Shown here piece by piece: positions 52,746 through 61,687 of a DNA stretch of 64,000 bases (its first letter is position 1; the number at the start of each line of letters is the position of its first letter). The notes under the pieces were generated by a model, which ran no database searches, was not told the origin of the DNA, and saw only the letters and a list, made by a program, of their open reading frames with translations. Position numbers and translations under genes: made by a program. The DNA is taken from assembly GCF_900129365.1 (NCBI RefSeq), contig NZ_FQVM01000005.1, positions 1 through 64,000 on the forward strand, written 5' to 3'. The DNA is from Clostridium fallax. GTDB taxonomy: Bacteria; Bacillota; Clostridia; Clostridiales; Clostridiaceae.

Positions 52746-55430
52746 CTATCTCTTAAGGTTTATAATATCTTGTAATATTTCATCACCAGTAGTTATCATC
52801 TTTCCACTAGCTTGGAATGCTCTATTTGTAACTATCATATCTGTAAATTGTTCTGCTAAATCAACATTAGACATTTCTAGCATACCTTGAAGCATAGCTC
52901 CATAACCCTTACTATTGTCATCTCCTCTAGTTCCTACACCAGACTTTATTGTTGCCTCTCCAGAGTTAACTGACTGTGAATAAAGGTTTTTGCCTAGTTT
53001 AGTAAGACCTGTTGGGTTCTTAAAGCTTGACATAGCAATTTGTCCTAAAGCTGCAACTCTTCCATCTTCTAGTACAGCATTTATTACACCATTTTTATCT
53101 ATTGAATAAGTTTTTACTCTTAGCTCTAATCCTGTTCCAGGTACTTTAATTTTTTCTGGAATTTTAAGAGTCTTTAATCCACCATCATAAGATTTTAAAT
53201 CCTTAGTTCCATCAACAAAATTAACTTCTCCATCAGAACCTAAACTTTGTACTGGTGTACCACCATTTGTAATTCCAGACTCTAATCCACCTATTACATT
53301 TGGAGTTCCTGCAACTTCTATTGTTTGGTTTATTCCTTTTTCACTTAAAGCTTTATTTAATTCATTTTGAATTCTTCCAACCTCAAGATTTGTTCCTGTT
53401 GCAAAATCTCCATTTAAAATTATCTTTTTGCTCTTTTCATCAATTTCTACAGAAGTCTTAGTTCCAGCAGTTACTCTTCCAATATCAATTGAGTATCCAT
53501 TTAAAGCAGCACCATCTGATATTGAAAAATTCATTCCATTTACACTAATAGTTTGAGGAGCTTTTTTAGATGATCCTCCATCTATAGTATTTGAAGTTAA
53601 ACCTGATAATACATTTGATTGACTTCCTTTAACTGTTACTTTTTTATCATCTTTTGTATTATCTATTGCATCTGGTTTTACTTTATTTACGCCCTCTTTA
53701 ATTGCTTCAGCTAATTGGTCTGATTTTATCTTTCCTAATGTACTAAATGGACCACTTATTACTATTTTATTAATTTTATTAGTTTTAGGATCTAAGTTAG
53801 CTTCTGCAGTTATATTTCCTGCATTAATATCTCCAACTTCAATCTCACAGTTATCAAAAAGATCTCCCTTAGGAAGTTGTATATTAAATCCCATTAATTT
53901 AACTGGATTAGCTGATTTAAAATCTGAACCATCATTTCCTACAACTGCTGGTTTAGCTAATGGATCTGCTTTATAGTTTCCACTAACTTCTATAGTACAT
54001 TTTCTAATACCTTTTTCTTTTAATTTATCATTTATAGCTTTTTGTATTTTATCAGCAGGAGTATTTTTTCCAATTGCTACATTAATTTGGTTAGAGGAAA
54101 TATCTACTTTACAGGTTCCATCTACTAAACTTGTATCTTCATTAGCCACAATACTATATCCATTTAATTCTGATCCTGTATCATCCTTTAATCCCTTAGC
54201 TTTAAAAGTAAGTCCATTATTTGCATCACTTATCATGTTAGGTTCCTTGTATATAGATCCTTTTCCAAGCTTTACAGATAAATCAGATATATTTATTGGA
54301 GATCCACTATAATTTATTATTTGCATATCTATGCCTTCTGCTTGGAATTTTCCATTTATAGCATTAACTAAATCTTCTCCATTAAAAGCGGCTTTATTAA
54401 CTAAATCTGCATCTATTGTTATTTTCTTTGCACCTTTATTTATTGAAACATTAATGTCTAAATTATCTTTACCTGCTGGTGGAGCTGTTTTTCCAAATTC
54501 AAAAGAATATCCATTTAATGCTGAACCTTCACTAAATTGGAATGTAAATCCTCCAACTGATACACTATTTGGCGCTTCATCATCTTGTCCACCAACAAGA
54601 TTTGCTGATCCAAGACCTTGAATAGTTACTGGTTTTCCAGTTACAAAAATACTTTGTGCTATTCCCGCTGCTGATAATCCTTTATTTATAGCAGATTCAA
54701 CTTCTGGTGTTTTTATTGCTCCAGCTGTTGCAAAATCTCCATTTAAAATTACTTCTTTTGAAACCTTATCTACATCACAAGTAGTTGGTGTGTTAGGTCC
54801 AATTGAACCTAAAACTACCTTATATCCATTTAATGCAGATCCTGGTCCAAATCTAAAATCTAATCCAGCTGTTGATACTGTATTAGGATTTTTTTCTGTA
54901 GCTCTTTCTGCAGTGTCATCATTAGTTAATGAATATCCTAAAACTCTATATCCATCTGATGTTATAAGATTTCCACCTTCATCTAAAGTGAAAGAACCAT
55001 CTCTACTAAACATTATCTCATTTCCTGAGTTAGCTAATGATTGAGCTGTTATTGAGTGATTTCCTTGTCTGTGATTAACTTCTAAAGTTGCATCTCCAGC
55101 AATTTGAGGTCCTTTACTTACCATAAAGAATCCTTCTCCATCTACTGCAAGGTCTAATGTTCTACCTGTTGGTTGCATCATACCTTGAGACATTACTGTA
55201 TCTATACTTGCAAGTTGAACTCCAAGACCTACTTGGCTAGGGTTCATACCTCCAACATTTGCATTTGGTGCCATTGCATCTTTTACATTTTGACTTAACA
55301 TATCTTGGAATCTAGCTCTTGATGATTTAAAAGCTGTAGTTCCTACGTTAGAAATATTATTTCCTATAACATCTAACTTGACCTGGTTGGTTTTCATACC
55401 ACTTATTCCTGAATACATTGATCTTAACAT
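52746..55430 (-). CDS. flgE: Flagellar hook protein FlgE, repeat-expanded
   Basis: An 894-residue hook protein, more than twice the usual length. The conserved ends are clear: N-terminal MLRSMYSGISGMKTNQVKLD with NNISNVGTTAFK, LDLAVDGEGFFMV in the middle domain, and C-terminal EMSNVDLAEQFTDMIV with AFQASGKMITTGDEIL. Between residues about 181 and 726 lie five related units of about 105-115 residues, with a core SALNGY and alternating strands, each starting near (N/A)P(N/Q)-(S/T). Removing them leaves about 350 residues, a normal FlgE. They would decorate the outer hook surface. It is followed by a stable hairpin. Confidence 0.93.
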   Translation of the reverse strand: MLRSMYSGISGMKTNQVKLDVIGNNISNVGTTAFKSSRARFQDMLSQNVKDAMAPNANVGGMNPSQVGLGVQLASIDTVMSQGMMQPTGRTLDLAVDGEGFFMVSKGPQIAGDATLEVNHRQGNHSITAQSLANSGNEIMFSRDGSFTLDEGGNLITSDGYRVLGYSLTNDDTAERATEKNPNTVSTAGLDFRFGPGSALNGYKVVLGSIGPNTPTTCDVDKVSKEVILNGDFATAGAIKTPEVESAINKGLSAAGIAQSIFVTGKPVTIQGLGSANLVGGQDDEAPNSVSVGGFTFQFSEGSALNGYSFEFGKTAPPAGKDNLDINVSINKGAKKITIDADLVNKAAFNGEDLVNAINGKFQAEGIDMQIINYSGSPINISDLSVKLGKGSIYKEPNMISDANNGLTFKAKGLKDDTGSELNGYSIVANEDTSLVDGTCKVDISSNQINVAIGKNTPADKIQKAINDKLKEKGIRKCTIEVSGNYKADPLAKPAVVGNDGSDFKSANPVKLMGFNIQLPKGDLFDNCEIEVGDINAGNITAEANLDPKTNKINKIVISGPFSTLGKIKSDQLAEAIKEGVNKVKPDAIDNTKDDKKVTVKGSQSNVLSGLTSNTIDGGSSKKAPQTISVNGMNFSISDGAALNGYSIDIGRVTAGTKTSVEIDEKSKKIILNGDFATGTNLEVGRIQNELNKALSEKGINQTIEVAGTPNVIGGLESGITNGGTPVQSLGSDGEVNFVDGTKDLKSYDGGLKTLKIPEKIKVPGTGLELRVKTYSIDKNGVINAVLEDGRVAALGQIAMSSFKNPTGLTKLGKNLYSQSVNSGEATIKSGVGTRGDDNSKGYGAMLQGMLEMSNVDLAEQFTDMIVTNRAFQASGKMITTGDEILQDIINLKR
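53253..54890 (-). repeat. Five diverged domain repeats inside flgE
   Basis: Units span residues about 181-285, 286-395, 396-507, 508-622 and 623-726. Units 1, 2, 3 and 5 share (S/A)(A/E)LNGY; unit 4 is the most diverged (LFDNCEIEVG). Units 1 and 5 also share VILNGDFATA/ILNGDFATG and end with a Gly-rich segment. The copies differ enough at DNA level to be old rather than recent. Confidence 0.75.
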
Positions 55431-55521
55431 CTTATGTAACCTCCAATTTTTATTATGTGTAAAATAACAATGTTTTGCTTCTATCGTTCCACAAAACTAA
55501 GCTTCCCCTTGGTCCAGCTTT

Positions 55522-55917
55522 TTATAAAATTACTACACTATCTATATTGGTAAAAACATTATCTTTAGTTCTATCTTTATCTATAGCTGTAATAATTGTT
55601 TTATTTTTTACACTTGCTATTAAAGCAACATCCTTATAAAGCATTAATGTGTTTTTCGCACCTTTTTCATAAGCTATAGCAAAACCTTTTTCTATCTCTT
55701 TATAATCTTTATCTGTAAAATCTATATTTTTTAATCTTTCTGAAGCGTGATTTGATATAGTAAAGCTCTTATCATTTTTTAAAGTAGTATCTAGTACTTC
55801 CTTAAAACTGTTTTGTTTTTTGCCATTATTTTTTTCTATTTTATTAGTTGAGTTATCATTAACTTGTCCAAAACTTCCAACTAAATATGGCTTTCCATTA
55901 ATGATTCTATAGCTCAC
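55522..55917 (-). CDS. Flagellar operon protein (TIGR02530-like)
   Basis: A 131-residue protein found between flgD and flgE. ISNHASERLKNIDFTDKDY and ALIASVKNKTIITAIDK match a small family of Firmicute flagellar proteins of unknown role. It lies 11 bases after flgD. A role in hook assembly is a guess from position. Confidence 0.78.
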   Translation of the reverse strand: MSYRIINGKPYLVGSFGQVNDNSTNKIEKNNGKKQNSFKEVLDTTLKNDKSFTISNHASERLKNIDFTDKDYKEIEKGFAIAYEKGAKNTLMLYKDVALIASVKNKTIITAIDKDRTKDNVFTNIDSVVIL

Positions 55918-55928
55918 CTAAACCACCT

Positions 55929-56591
55929 CTACTTTGATATTTTCGTAATTTTATCCAAAGTATAATCCTTACTAATATTTTCCCCATCTAATTTAACAGT
56001 AACTTTGATTAATCCATTATCCTTAAAGGCACTAATCACTTCCCCTTTAAGTAGATTTCCATTACCATCTTTTTCATTTATAGTAACCTTTTTATCTATA
56101 AATGAAGATGCTAATAAAAATTGCATATTACCATTTATATTATTTATTCCATTTAAAGAGTAATCTGGAACATTTAAAACTGATGATATGTCATTTTTAT
56201 CAAAATCTTTAAGTTCATTTTTGCCATTATTATTTACTTCTACTGAAATAGTTATTTTACCACTGTTATCTGTAACAGCTTTAACAATTCCTGTATATGG
56301 TATTCCCTTATCATCTAAAACTTTAGTAGTTACCCCTTTACCTACTAATGAATTATCTGCAAATTTTGTCATTGTAGAATTTAAGTTTTGCATTTGTTCC
56401 ATTGCAGTAAATTGAGCCATTTGTGATATATATTGAGTTGAATCAGTATTGCTCATAGGATCTTGGTTTGATAATTGAGCAGATAATATTTTTAAAAACG
56501 CATTTTTATCCATATCACTACCAGGCTTTGAGATCTTAGTTCCTCTTTCAGTAGCTCTGCTTCCATCATATCCAATACTATTTATAGACAT
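55929..56591 (-). CDS. flgD: Hook-capping protein FlgD
   Basis: A 220-residue scaffold needed for hook polymerisation. The N-terminal LKILSAQLSNQDPMSNTDST and MAQFTAMEQMQNLN are the conserved cap motifs. The C-terminal half has Ig- and Tudor-like strands. It follows fliK and precedes flgE. Confidence 0.94.
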   Translation of the reverse strand: MSINSIGYDGSRATERGTKISKPGSDMDKNAFLKILSAQLSNQDPMSNTDSTQYISQMAQFTAMEQMQNLNSTMTKFADNSLVGKGVTTKVLDDKGIPYTGIVKAVTDNSGKITISVEVNNNGKNELKDFDKNDISSVLNVPDYSLNGINNINGNMQFLLASSFIDKKVTINEKDGNGNLLKGEVISAFKDNGLIKVTVKLDGENISKDYTLDKITKISK

Positions 56592-56617
56592 TTAAAGCTC
56601 TCCTTCTTTATATAATT

Positions 56618-58114
56618 TTAAGCAAACATATTTACAATTCCATCATCAGTAGTAGTCTCTTTAACTTCTACATTGTCATTTAATATGTTTATTCTATTAT
56701 GACTTTCTTTATTTTCCCTGTTAGAGTTATTGTTGTTTAAAAAACTATTATTAAATCCGCTTTCATTAGAGCTATTCCTATAAAAACTTGGATCATCATT
56801 ATATAAATTTATATTTAATTCTTCAATTTTTATATTTTCATTATGAAGAGAATTTTTAAGTTCATTTAAATTGGCTTGAAGAATCTTATAAGTTTCCTTA
56901 GAAGTTGCTTCTATTGTGGCCTTCATTGAAGAAGCCGTCATTGTAAGCTTTACTGTCATCTCTCCTAATTCCTTTGGATTAATTTTAACAGTTAATTCTT
57001 TAATTCCTTCTTTATCCATGAACTTTATAGTTTTTATTATTCCTTCAACAGGATTTTCTTTTATATTTATTGTTCCTACATCTTCAATATTTTGATTAAA
57101 AGAAACATTATTTAGATTTTGCATAAATCCTATTCTATGATTAAATTGATTTTTATTATTTTTACCAATTACCTCATTTAAAAAGTCATCTTCCTTAAAT
57201 TCTTTAGAAGAATTTTCTTTACTATCTTTTAAATTTGAATTATTTTCTAAAACAGTCTTAAGCTTATTACTATGTTTTTTTATCTGCTCTATATTGTTTA
57301 AGTTATTTTTATTTTCATTTGTTTTAAAATCATCTGATTCTTTAAGTTTTTTAATTATTAAATTAAACAAATTCTTAGATGAATTATTATTTAAGCTGTC
57401 AGAATTCTCATTTTTAAAACTATTAATTAACTGTTTTATATTATTAATTTCTTTATCACTAAATAATTCTAAAATTAAATTAGTCTTAATGTTTTTACTA
57501 TTTAATTTATCTGAATTACCATTAAGCATTAAGTTTTCTTTAATACTTTGAATTTTTTTATCTAATAAATCTATCAAATAATTTTTAGAACTACCAATTT
57601 CACCATTTAACGCATTAAAGTCTATGGCATTTTCTTGTCCCTTTAAAAACTCACTTAAGTCCCTTGTAAATAAAGTATTTATTAAATCTTTTGATTCATT
57701 GCTCTTATTTTTATTATTTAAAGCTTGATTTATATCAAGATCAATATTTTCTTTTAATAAAGACTTTAATAAATTATTTACTTTTTGCAACTTTTCATCG
57801 TCTTTGTTATTAGAATCAAATTTATTTTCATTTATAAACATTAATAAAAACTTTAAAATATCATCTTCATATTTTTTATCGTCTTCTATTAAATCTTTAT
57901 CTTCATCTGTATCTTCAATTTCTTTATTATATTTATTTTCATATAAATTATCTGTTTTTTTAACTTCTTTGCTTTTACTTGCTTCATTAACAGCATCTTT
58001 AAATGTAAAATCATTATTTTTATTTCTATTAGAAATTTTAGTATCTTTTTTATTGATAATATTCTTTTTAGATAAATTTTCTTTTGAAATTACTTTTAAT
58101 AAATCTCCTTGCAT
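56618..58114 (-). CDS. fliK: Hook-length control protein FliK
   Basis: A 498-residue protein. About 350 N-terminal residues are Asn-, Lys-, Asp- and Glu-rich and largely disordered, fitting the molecular ruler role. The C-terminal core with LTVKINPKELGEMTVKLTM (about 375-395) is the conserved FliK domain that contacts FlhB. Identity rests mainly on that core and its place between fliJ and flgD. Confidence 0.88.
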   Translation of the reverse strand: MQGDLLKVISKENLSKKNIINKKDTKISNRNKNNDFTFKDAVNEASKSKEVKKTDNLYENKYNKEIEDTDEDKDLIEDDKKYEDDILKFLLMFINENKFDSNNKDDEKLQKVNNLLKSLLKENIDLDINQALNNKNKSNESKDLINTLFTRDLSEFLKGQENAIDFNALNGEIGSSKNYLIDLLDKKIQSIKENLMLNGNSDKLNSKNIKTNLILELFSDKEINNIKQLINSFKNENSDSLNNNSSKNLFNLIIKKLKESDDFKTNENKNNLNNIEQIKKHSNKLKTVLENNSNLKDSKENSSKEFKEDDFLNEVIGKNNKNQFNHRIGFMQNLNNVSFNQNIEDVGTINIKENPVEGIIKTIKFMDKEGIKELTVKINPKELGEMTVKLTMTASSMKATIEATSKETYKILQANLNELKNSLHNENIKIEELNINLYNDDPSFYRNSSNESGFNNSFLNNNNSNRENKESHNRINILNDNVEVKETTTDDGIVNMFA

Positions 58115-58134
58115 TTATTTTCACCTCCTTTCAA

Positions 58135-58572
58135 TTAAATTGCTTTATTTCTTACAAAAGCATATAGAGCTAATTCATCATTATTTATTCTTTCAACTCT
58201 ATTTTGCTCATTAATAAATTCATTAAATTTTTTATCCTTTAAAGTTTCTACTGTTTTTCTTTCTATTCTTTTCTCATTAAGATCTAATCTTTTAGTTTCT
58301 AGTTCTTCTATTTTATTTTGAAGTTTCTTTTCAGTATTTTTTATTCCTAAACTTACTGAATTTAAATAATTTCTTTTGATTTTCTGATAAATAATACTTT
58401 CTCCAGATTTAACTCCTTTATATTTATCATAATTATCCTTTAAATCATTAAGACAATTTTCTATACTTATTTTTTCTTTTTGTACTTCCTTAAACTGTCT
58501 TATACTTTCTTCTTCTTTTTCTTTTCTTATATCTAATACCTTTTCTAAGTTAAACTTAAATGATTTTTCCAT
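58135..58572 (-). CDS. fliJ: Flagellar export chaperone FliJ
   Basis: A 145-residue, almost entirely helical coiled-coil protein (KFNLEKVLDIRKEKEEESIR start). FliJ forms the stalk in the FliI hexamer and escorts export chaperones. Sequence is poorly conserved; position directly after fliI decides the call. Confidence 0.88.
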   Translation of the reverse strand: MEKSFKFNLEKVLDIRKEKEEESIRQFKEVQKEKISIENCLNDLKDNYDKYKGVKSGESIIYQKIKRNYLNSVSLGIKNTEKKLQNKIEELETKRLDLNEKRIERKTVETLKDKKFNEFINEQNRVERINNDELALYAFVRNKAI

Positions 58573-58577
58573 ATTTA

Positions 58578-59888
58578 TTACCTTCTAAACATTGAAACCA
58601 ATCGCTCTCTACTTTCTTCAAAACTAGTACTTTCTTTTATACCCTGCTTTAAGTAACTAACAATTGATTCATTATAATCTATTGCTAAATCTACCTTTCT
58701 ATTGCTTCCTCTTACATAAGCACCTATATTTATAAGATCTTCTGACTCTTTAAAGGTTGCTAATAAATCTCTAGCATAAGATGCTGAATTTATATGTTCT
58801 TCATCTGCAATAGTAGGCATTAATCTACTTACTGAGTTTAATATATCTATAGCTGGATAATGGTTTTTATGAGCTAATGCTCTTGATAAAACTATGTGTC
58901 CATCTAAAATACCTCTAACAGTATCTGCAATAGGCTCATTAAAATCATCTCCATCAACTAATACAGTATAAAAAGCCGTTATTGATCCTTTATCAGATGT
59001 TCCTGATCTTTCCATAAGCCTTGGAAGCATGGCAAAAACTGATGGAGTATATCCTTTAGTTGCTGGTGGTTCACCAATTGCAAGTCCTACTTCTCTTTGA
59101 GCCATAGCAAATCTTGTAACAGAGTCCATCATAAGAATAACTTTTTTGCCTTGATCTCTAAAATATTCTGCTATAGCTGTTGCTGTTAGCGCTCCTTTAA
59201 GTCTTATAAGAGCAGGTTTATCGGAAGTTGCACAAACTACTACTGACTTTTTCATTCCTTCCTCACCAAGGTCTTTTTCAATAAAATCTAAGACCTCTCT
59301 TCCTCTCTCTCCTATAAGTGCAATTACATTTACATCTGCTTCTGCTTCTCTTGCAATCATTCCTAAAGTTGTACTTTTACCAACACCACTACCTGCAAAA
59401 ATACCTATTCTTTGTCCTTCCCCACAAGTTAGAAAACCATCAATAGCTCTAACTCCCGTAGGTATAATTTCACTTATTCTTCTTCTTTTAAGTGGATCCG
59501 GAGGAGCATTATCTAAAGCATACTCCTCACCAAAAGGAAGTTCTTCTTCATTAAAAGGAACTCCTAATCCATCTATTATTTTCCCTAAAAGTCCATTACT
59601 ACATTTAACTGATAATGGCTTTCCCTGTGGAATAACTTTACAGCCTGGAGCAATACCTATAAGTTCTCCTAAAGGCATAAGTATTACTGAATCATCTTTA
59701 AAGCCAACTACTTCACATTTTATTGCCGAATTTTTTTGGCCATATACTAAACATAACTCACCTACAAAGGCCTTTATTCCTTGAACTTCTATTGTTAATC
59801 CAATTACTTTACTAACTACTCCTTCTGAATAAACAGGATTAATATTTTCTACTCTCTTTTTTATATTATTAAAATCAATAGATAACAT
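58578..59888 (-). CDS. fliI: Flagellum-specific ATPase FliI
   Basis: A 436-residue F1-beta-like ATPase of the export apparatus. Walker A GIFAGSGVGKSTTLG is near residues 166-180, Walker B is KVILMMDSVTRFA, and GEPPATKGYTPSVFAMLPRL is typical. AGGAGGAAGAT precedes the ATG. It lies 14 bases after fliH. Confidence 0.97.
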   Translation of the reverse strand: MLSIDFNNIKKRVENINPVYSEGVVSKVIGLTIEVQGIKAFVGELCLVYGQKNSAIKCEVVGFKDDSVILMPLGELIGIAPGCKVIPQGKPLSVKCSNGLLGKIIDGLGVPFNEEELPFGEEYALDNAPPDPLKRRRISEIIPTGVRAIDGFLTCGEGQRIGIFAGSGVGKSTTLGMIAREAEADVNVIALIGERGREVLDFIEKDLGEEGMKKSVVVCATSDKPALIRLKGALTATAIAEYFRDQGKKVILMMDSVTRFAMAQREVGLAIGEPPATKGYTPSVFAMLPRLMERSGTSDKGSITAFYTVLVDGDDFNEPIADTVRGILDGHIVLSRALAHKNHYPAIDILNSVSRLMPTIADEEHINSASYARDLLATFKESEDLINIGAYVRGSNRKVDLAIDYNESIVSYLKQGIKESTSFEESRERLVSMFRR

Positions 59889-59902
59889 ATCTTCCTCCTG
59901 TC

Positions 59903-60682
59903 TTATTTCAGTGCTTCTTTTAATTTTTCTAAGGCTATGTCAATACCTACTATAGATTTTCCTGTCTCTTTTTCTATAACGGCATTTCCTGGTTCTAAAT
60001 CTTCATCTTCTAAAACAAATATTTTATCTTTTATAGAATATTTATTTTTCCAAAGATCTATTTCCTGAGAAATTTTTTCTTTATGAATTGGATTGCATTT
60101 TATAAGGATGCTCTTACTTCCCTTACATTCTTCAATAACATCTTCTATTATTTTATTTATTCCATCATCTTTTATTAGCTCTTTTTTTATTATTTTCTCA
60201 GCCATAAATAATGATAATTTTATAATTTCAGCTTTTTTCTCTTCTAAAAAATTCTCGTATGTTTTATTAGCGGAGAAAAGAACTTTATTAGCTTCCTCTT
60301 TTATCTTTTCTCCATCTTCTTTTGCTTTTTTAATATATTCTTCATAAGCTTCTTTATATCCATCTTCATGTCCATTATCTAATCCTAAAGAATACCCTTT
60401 TTCATAAGCTTCTCTTTCTATGTCTTTTGCTTTAACTAAAGCTTCTTCTACTATCTTTTCTTTAGTATTTTGGGCTGCTTTTATAATGCCTTCACCAATA
60501 ACATTATAACTTTTAAGTATTTCCTTCTTTTTTTCTTCTTCATTTGTCTTAAATTCATCATTAAATGTTTCTTCTTTATCTAATTTTTCTATTTCTTTAA
60601 AGGATTTATAATCTGTGGATATTTTTTTATCTTTTGCAATAATCACTTCTTTGTTTTTTATCACACTATAAAATGACTGCAT
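59903..60682 (-). CDS. fliH: Flagellar assembly protein FliH
   Basis: A protein of about 259 residues that binds and restrains FliI. The long charged N-terminal helix and the C-terminal V-type ATPase subunit E-like domain fit. I start at the ATG at 60682; a GTG nine bases earlier lies in the Shine-Dalgarno region. It overlaps the end of fliG. Confidence 0.87.
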   Translation of the reverse strand: MQSFYSVIKNKEVIIAKDKKISTDYKSFKEIEKLDKEETFNDEFKTNEEEKKKEILKSYNVIGEGIIKAAQNTKEKIVEEALVKAKDIEREAYEKGYSLGLDNGHEDGYKEAYEEYIKKAKEDGEKIKEEANKVLFSANKTYENFLEEKKAEIIKLSLFMAEKIIKKELIKDDGINKIIEDVIEECKGSKSILIKCNPIHKEKISQEIDLWKNKYSIKDKIFVLEDEDLEPGNAVIEKETGKSIVGIDIALEKLKEALK

Positions 60683-61682
60683 CTTCTCCACCTCTTGAAA
60701 TGATTATTTCCCCTGAATCATCTAATCTTCTAATTATAGATACAATTTTTTGTTGAGCTTTTTCAACATCCATAAGTCTTACTGGACCTAAGAATTCCAT
60801 ATCTTCTTTTAATGAAGTAGCAGCTCTCTTTGATTGGTTGTTAAATATTACACTTGCAACGTCATCTGAACATCCCTTAAGAGCAAGTGAAAGATCTTTA
60901 ACATCCACCTCTCTAAGAATTCTTTGAATAGATGTATTATCAAGCATAATAATATCTTCAAATACAAACATGCTACTCTTAACTTTTTCAGCTAATTCAA
61001 CATCCTCTTGTTCTAATCCTTCAGTTATATTCTTCTCAGTTGTTCTATCTACTTGATTTAATATATCAACAAGAGTGTCAACTCCACCTAAAGTAGAAAC
61101 TTCACTTCTTACTATTGATGAAAGTTTACTATCTAATACTTTCTCTATTTCTTTTATAACCATAGGTGATGTACTATTCATTGTTGCAACTCTATAAGCT
61201 ACATCACTTTGAACTTCATTTGGAAGTTCTGATAAAACTTGAGCTGCTTTTTCAGCTTGTAAATAGCAAAGTATTAAAGCTATTGTTTGTGGATGCTCAT
61301 TAGAAATTACATTAAGTAATTGATTAGCATCTGCTTTTCTTGCAATAGCAAAAGGTCTGTATTGTTGAGTTGCCTCTGATACCTTTTGTAAAATTTCATT
61401 TGCTCTTTGTGGACCTAAAGCTTTTGAAAGCAATGCCTTAGCATACTCTATTCCACCTTCTAAAATATAATCTCTTGCCCTATTAAGTTCTAAAAACTCT
61501 TGTAAAATTTCCTGTCTTTGTTCTGCTGTTACTGAAGTAGTATTTGCAATTTCGTATGTTATCTTTTGGATATCACTTTCAGGAAATTTTTTTATTATAC
61601 TAGAGGATACTTCTGGTCCAAGAGTTATAAATAATATTGCTGCTTTTTGTATTCCTGTTAATTTACTTGCTTCTTTCGCCAA
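60666..61682 (-). CDS. fliG: Flagellar motor switch protein FliG
   Basis: A 338-residue rotor protein. GIQKAAILFITLGPEVS opens the N domain, EHPQTIALILCYLQAEKAA (EHPQ motif) the middle, and the C domain has VDVKDLSLALKGC, which meets MotA. I start at the TTG at 61682, five bases after GAGAGGTGA. The GTG at 61691 would lie in that Shine-Dalgarno and overlap fliF. Confidence 0.95.
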   Translation of the reverse strand: MAKEASKLTGIQKAAILFITLGPEVSSSIIKKFPESDIQKITYEIANTTSVTAEQRQEILQEFLELNRARDYILEGGIEYAKALLSKALGPQRANEILQKVSEATQQYRPFAIARKADANQLLNVISNEHPQTIALILCYLQAEKAAQVLSELPNEVQSDVAYRVATMNSTSPMVIKEIEKVLDSKLSSIVRSEVSTLGGVDTLVDILNQVDRTTEKNITEGLEQEDVELAEKVKSSMFVFEDIIMLDNTSIQRILREVDVKDLSLALKGCSDDVASVIFNNQSKRAATSLKEDMEFLGPVRLMDVEKAQQKIVSIIRRLDDSGEIIISRGGEDAVIL

Positions 61683-61687
61683 AACTA

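Noticed and set aside
57294..58214. Plus-strand ORFs opposite fliK and fliJ
   Set aside because: Leu/Ser/Phe-rich mirror images of Asn/Lys-rich coding sequence, without start signals.
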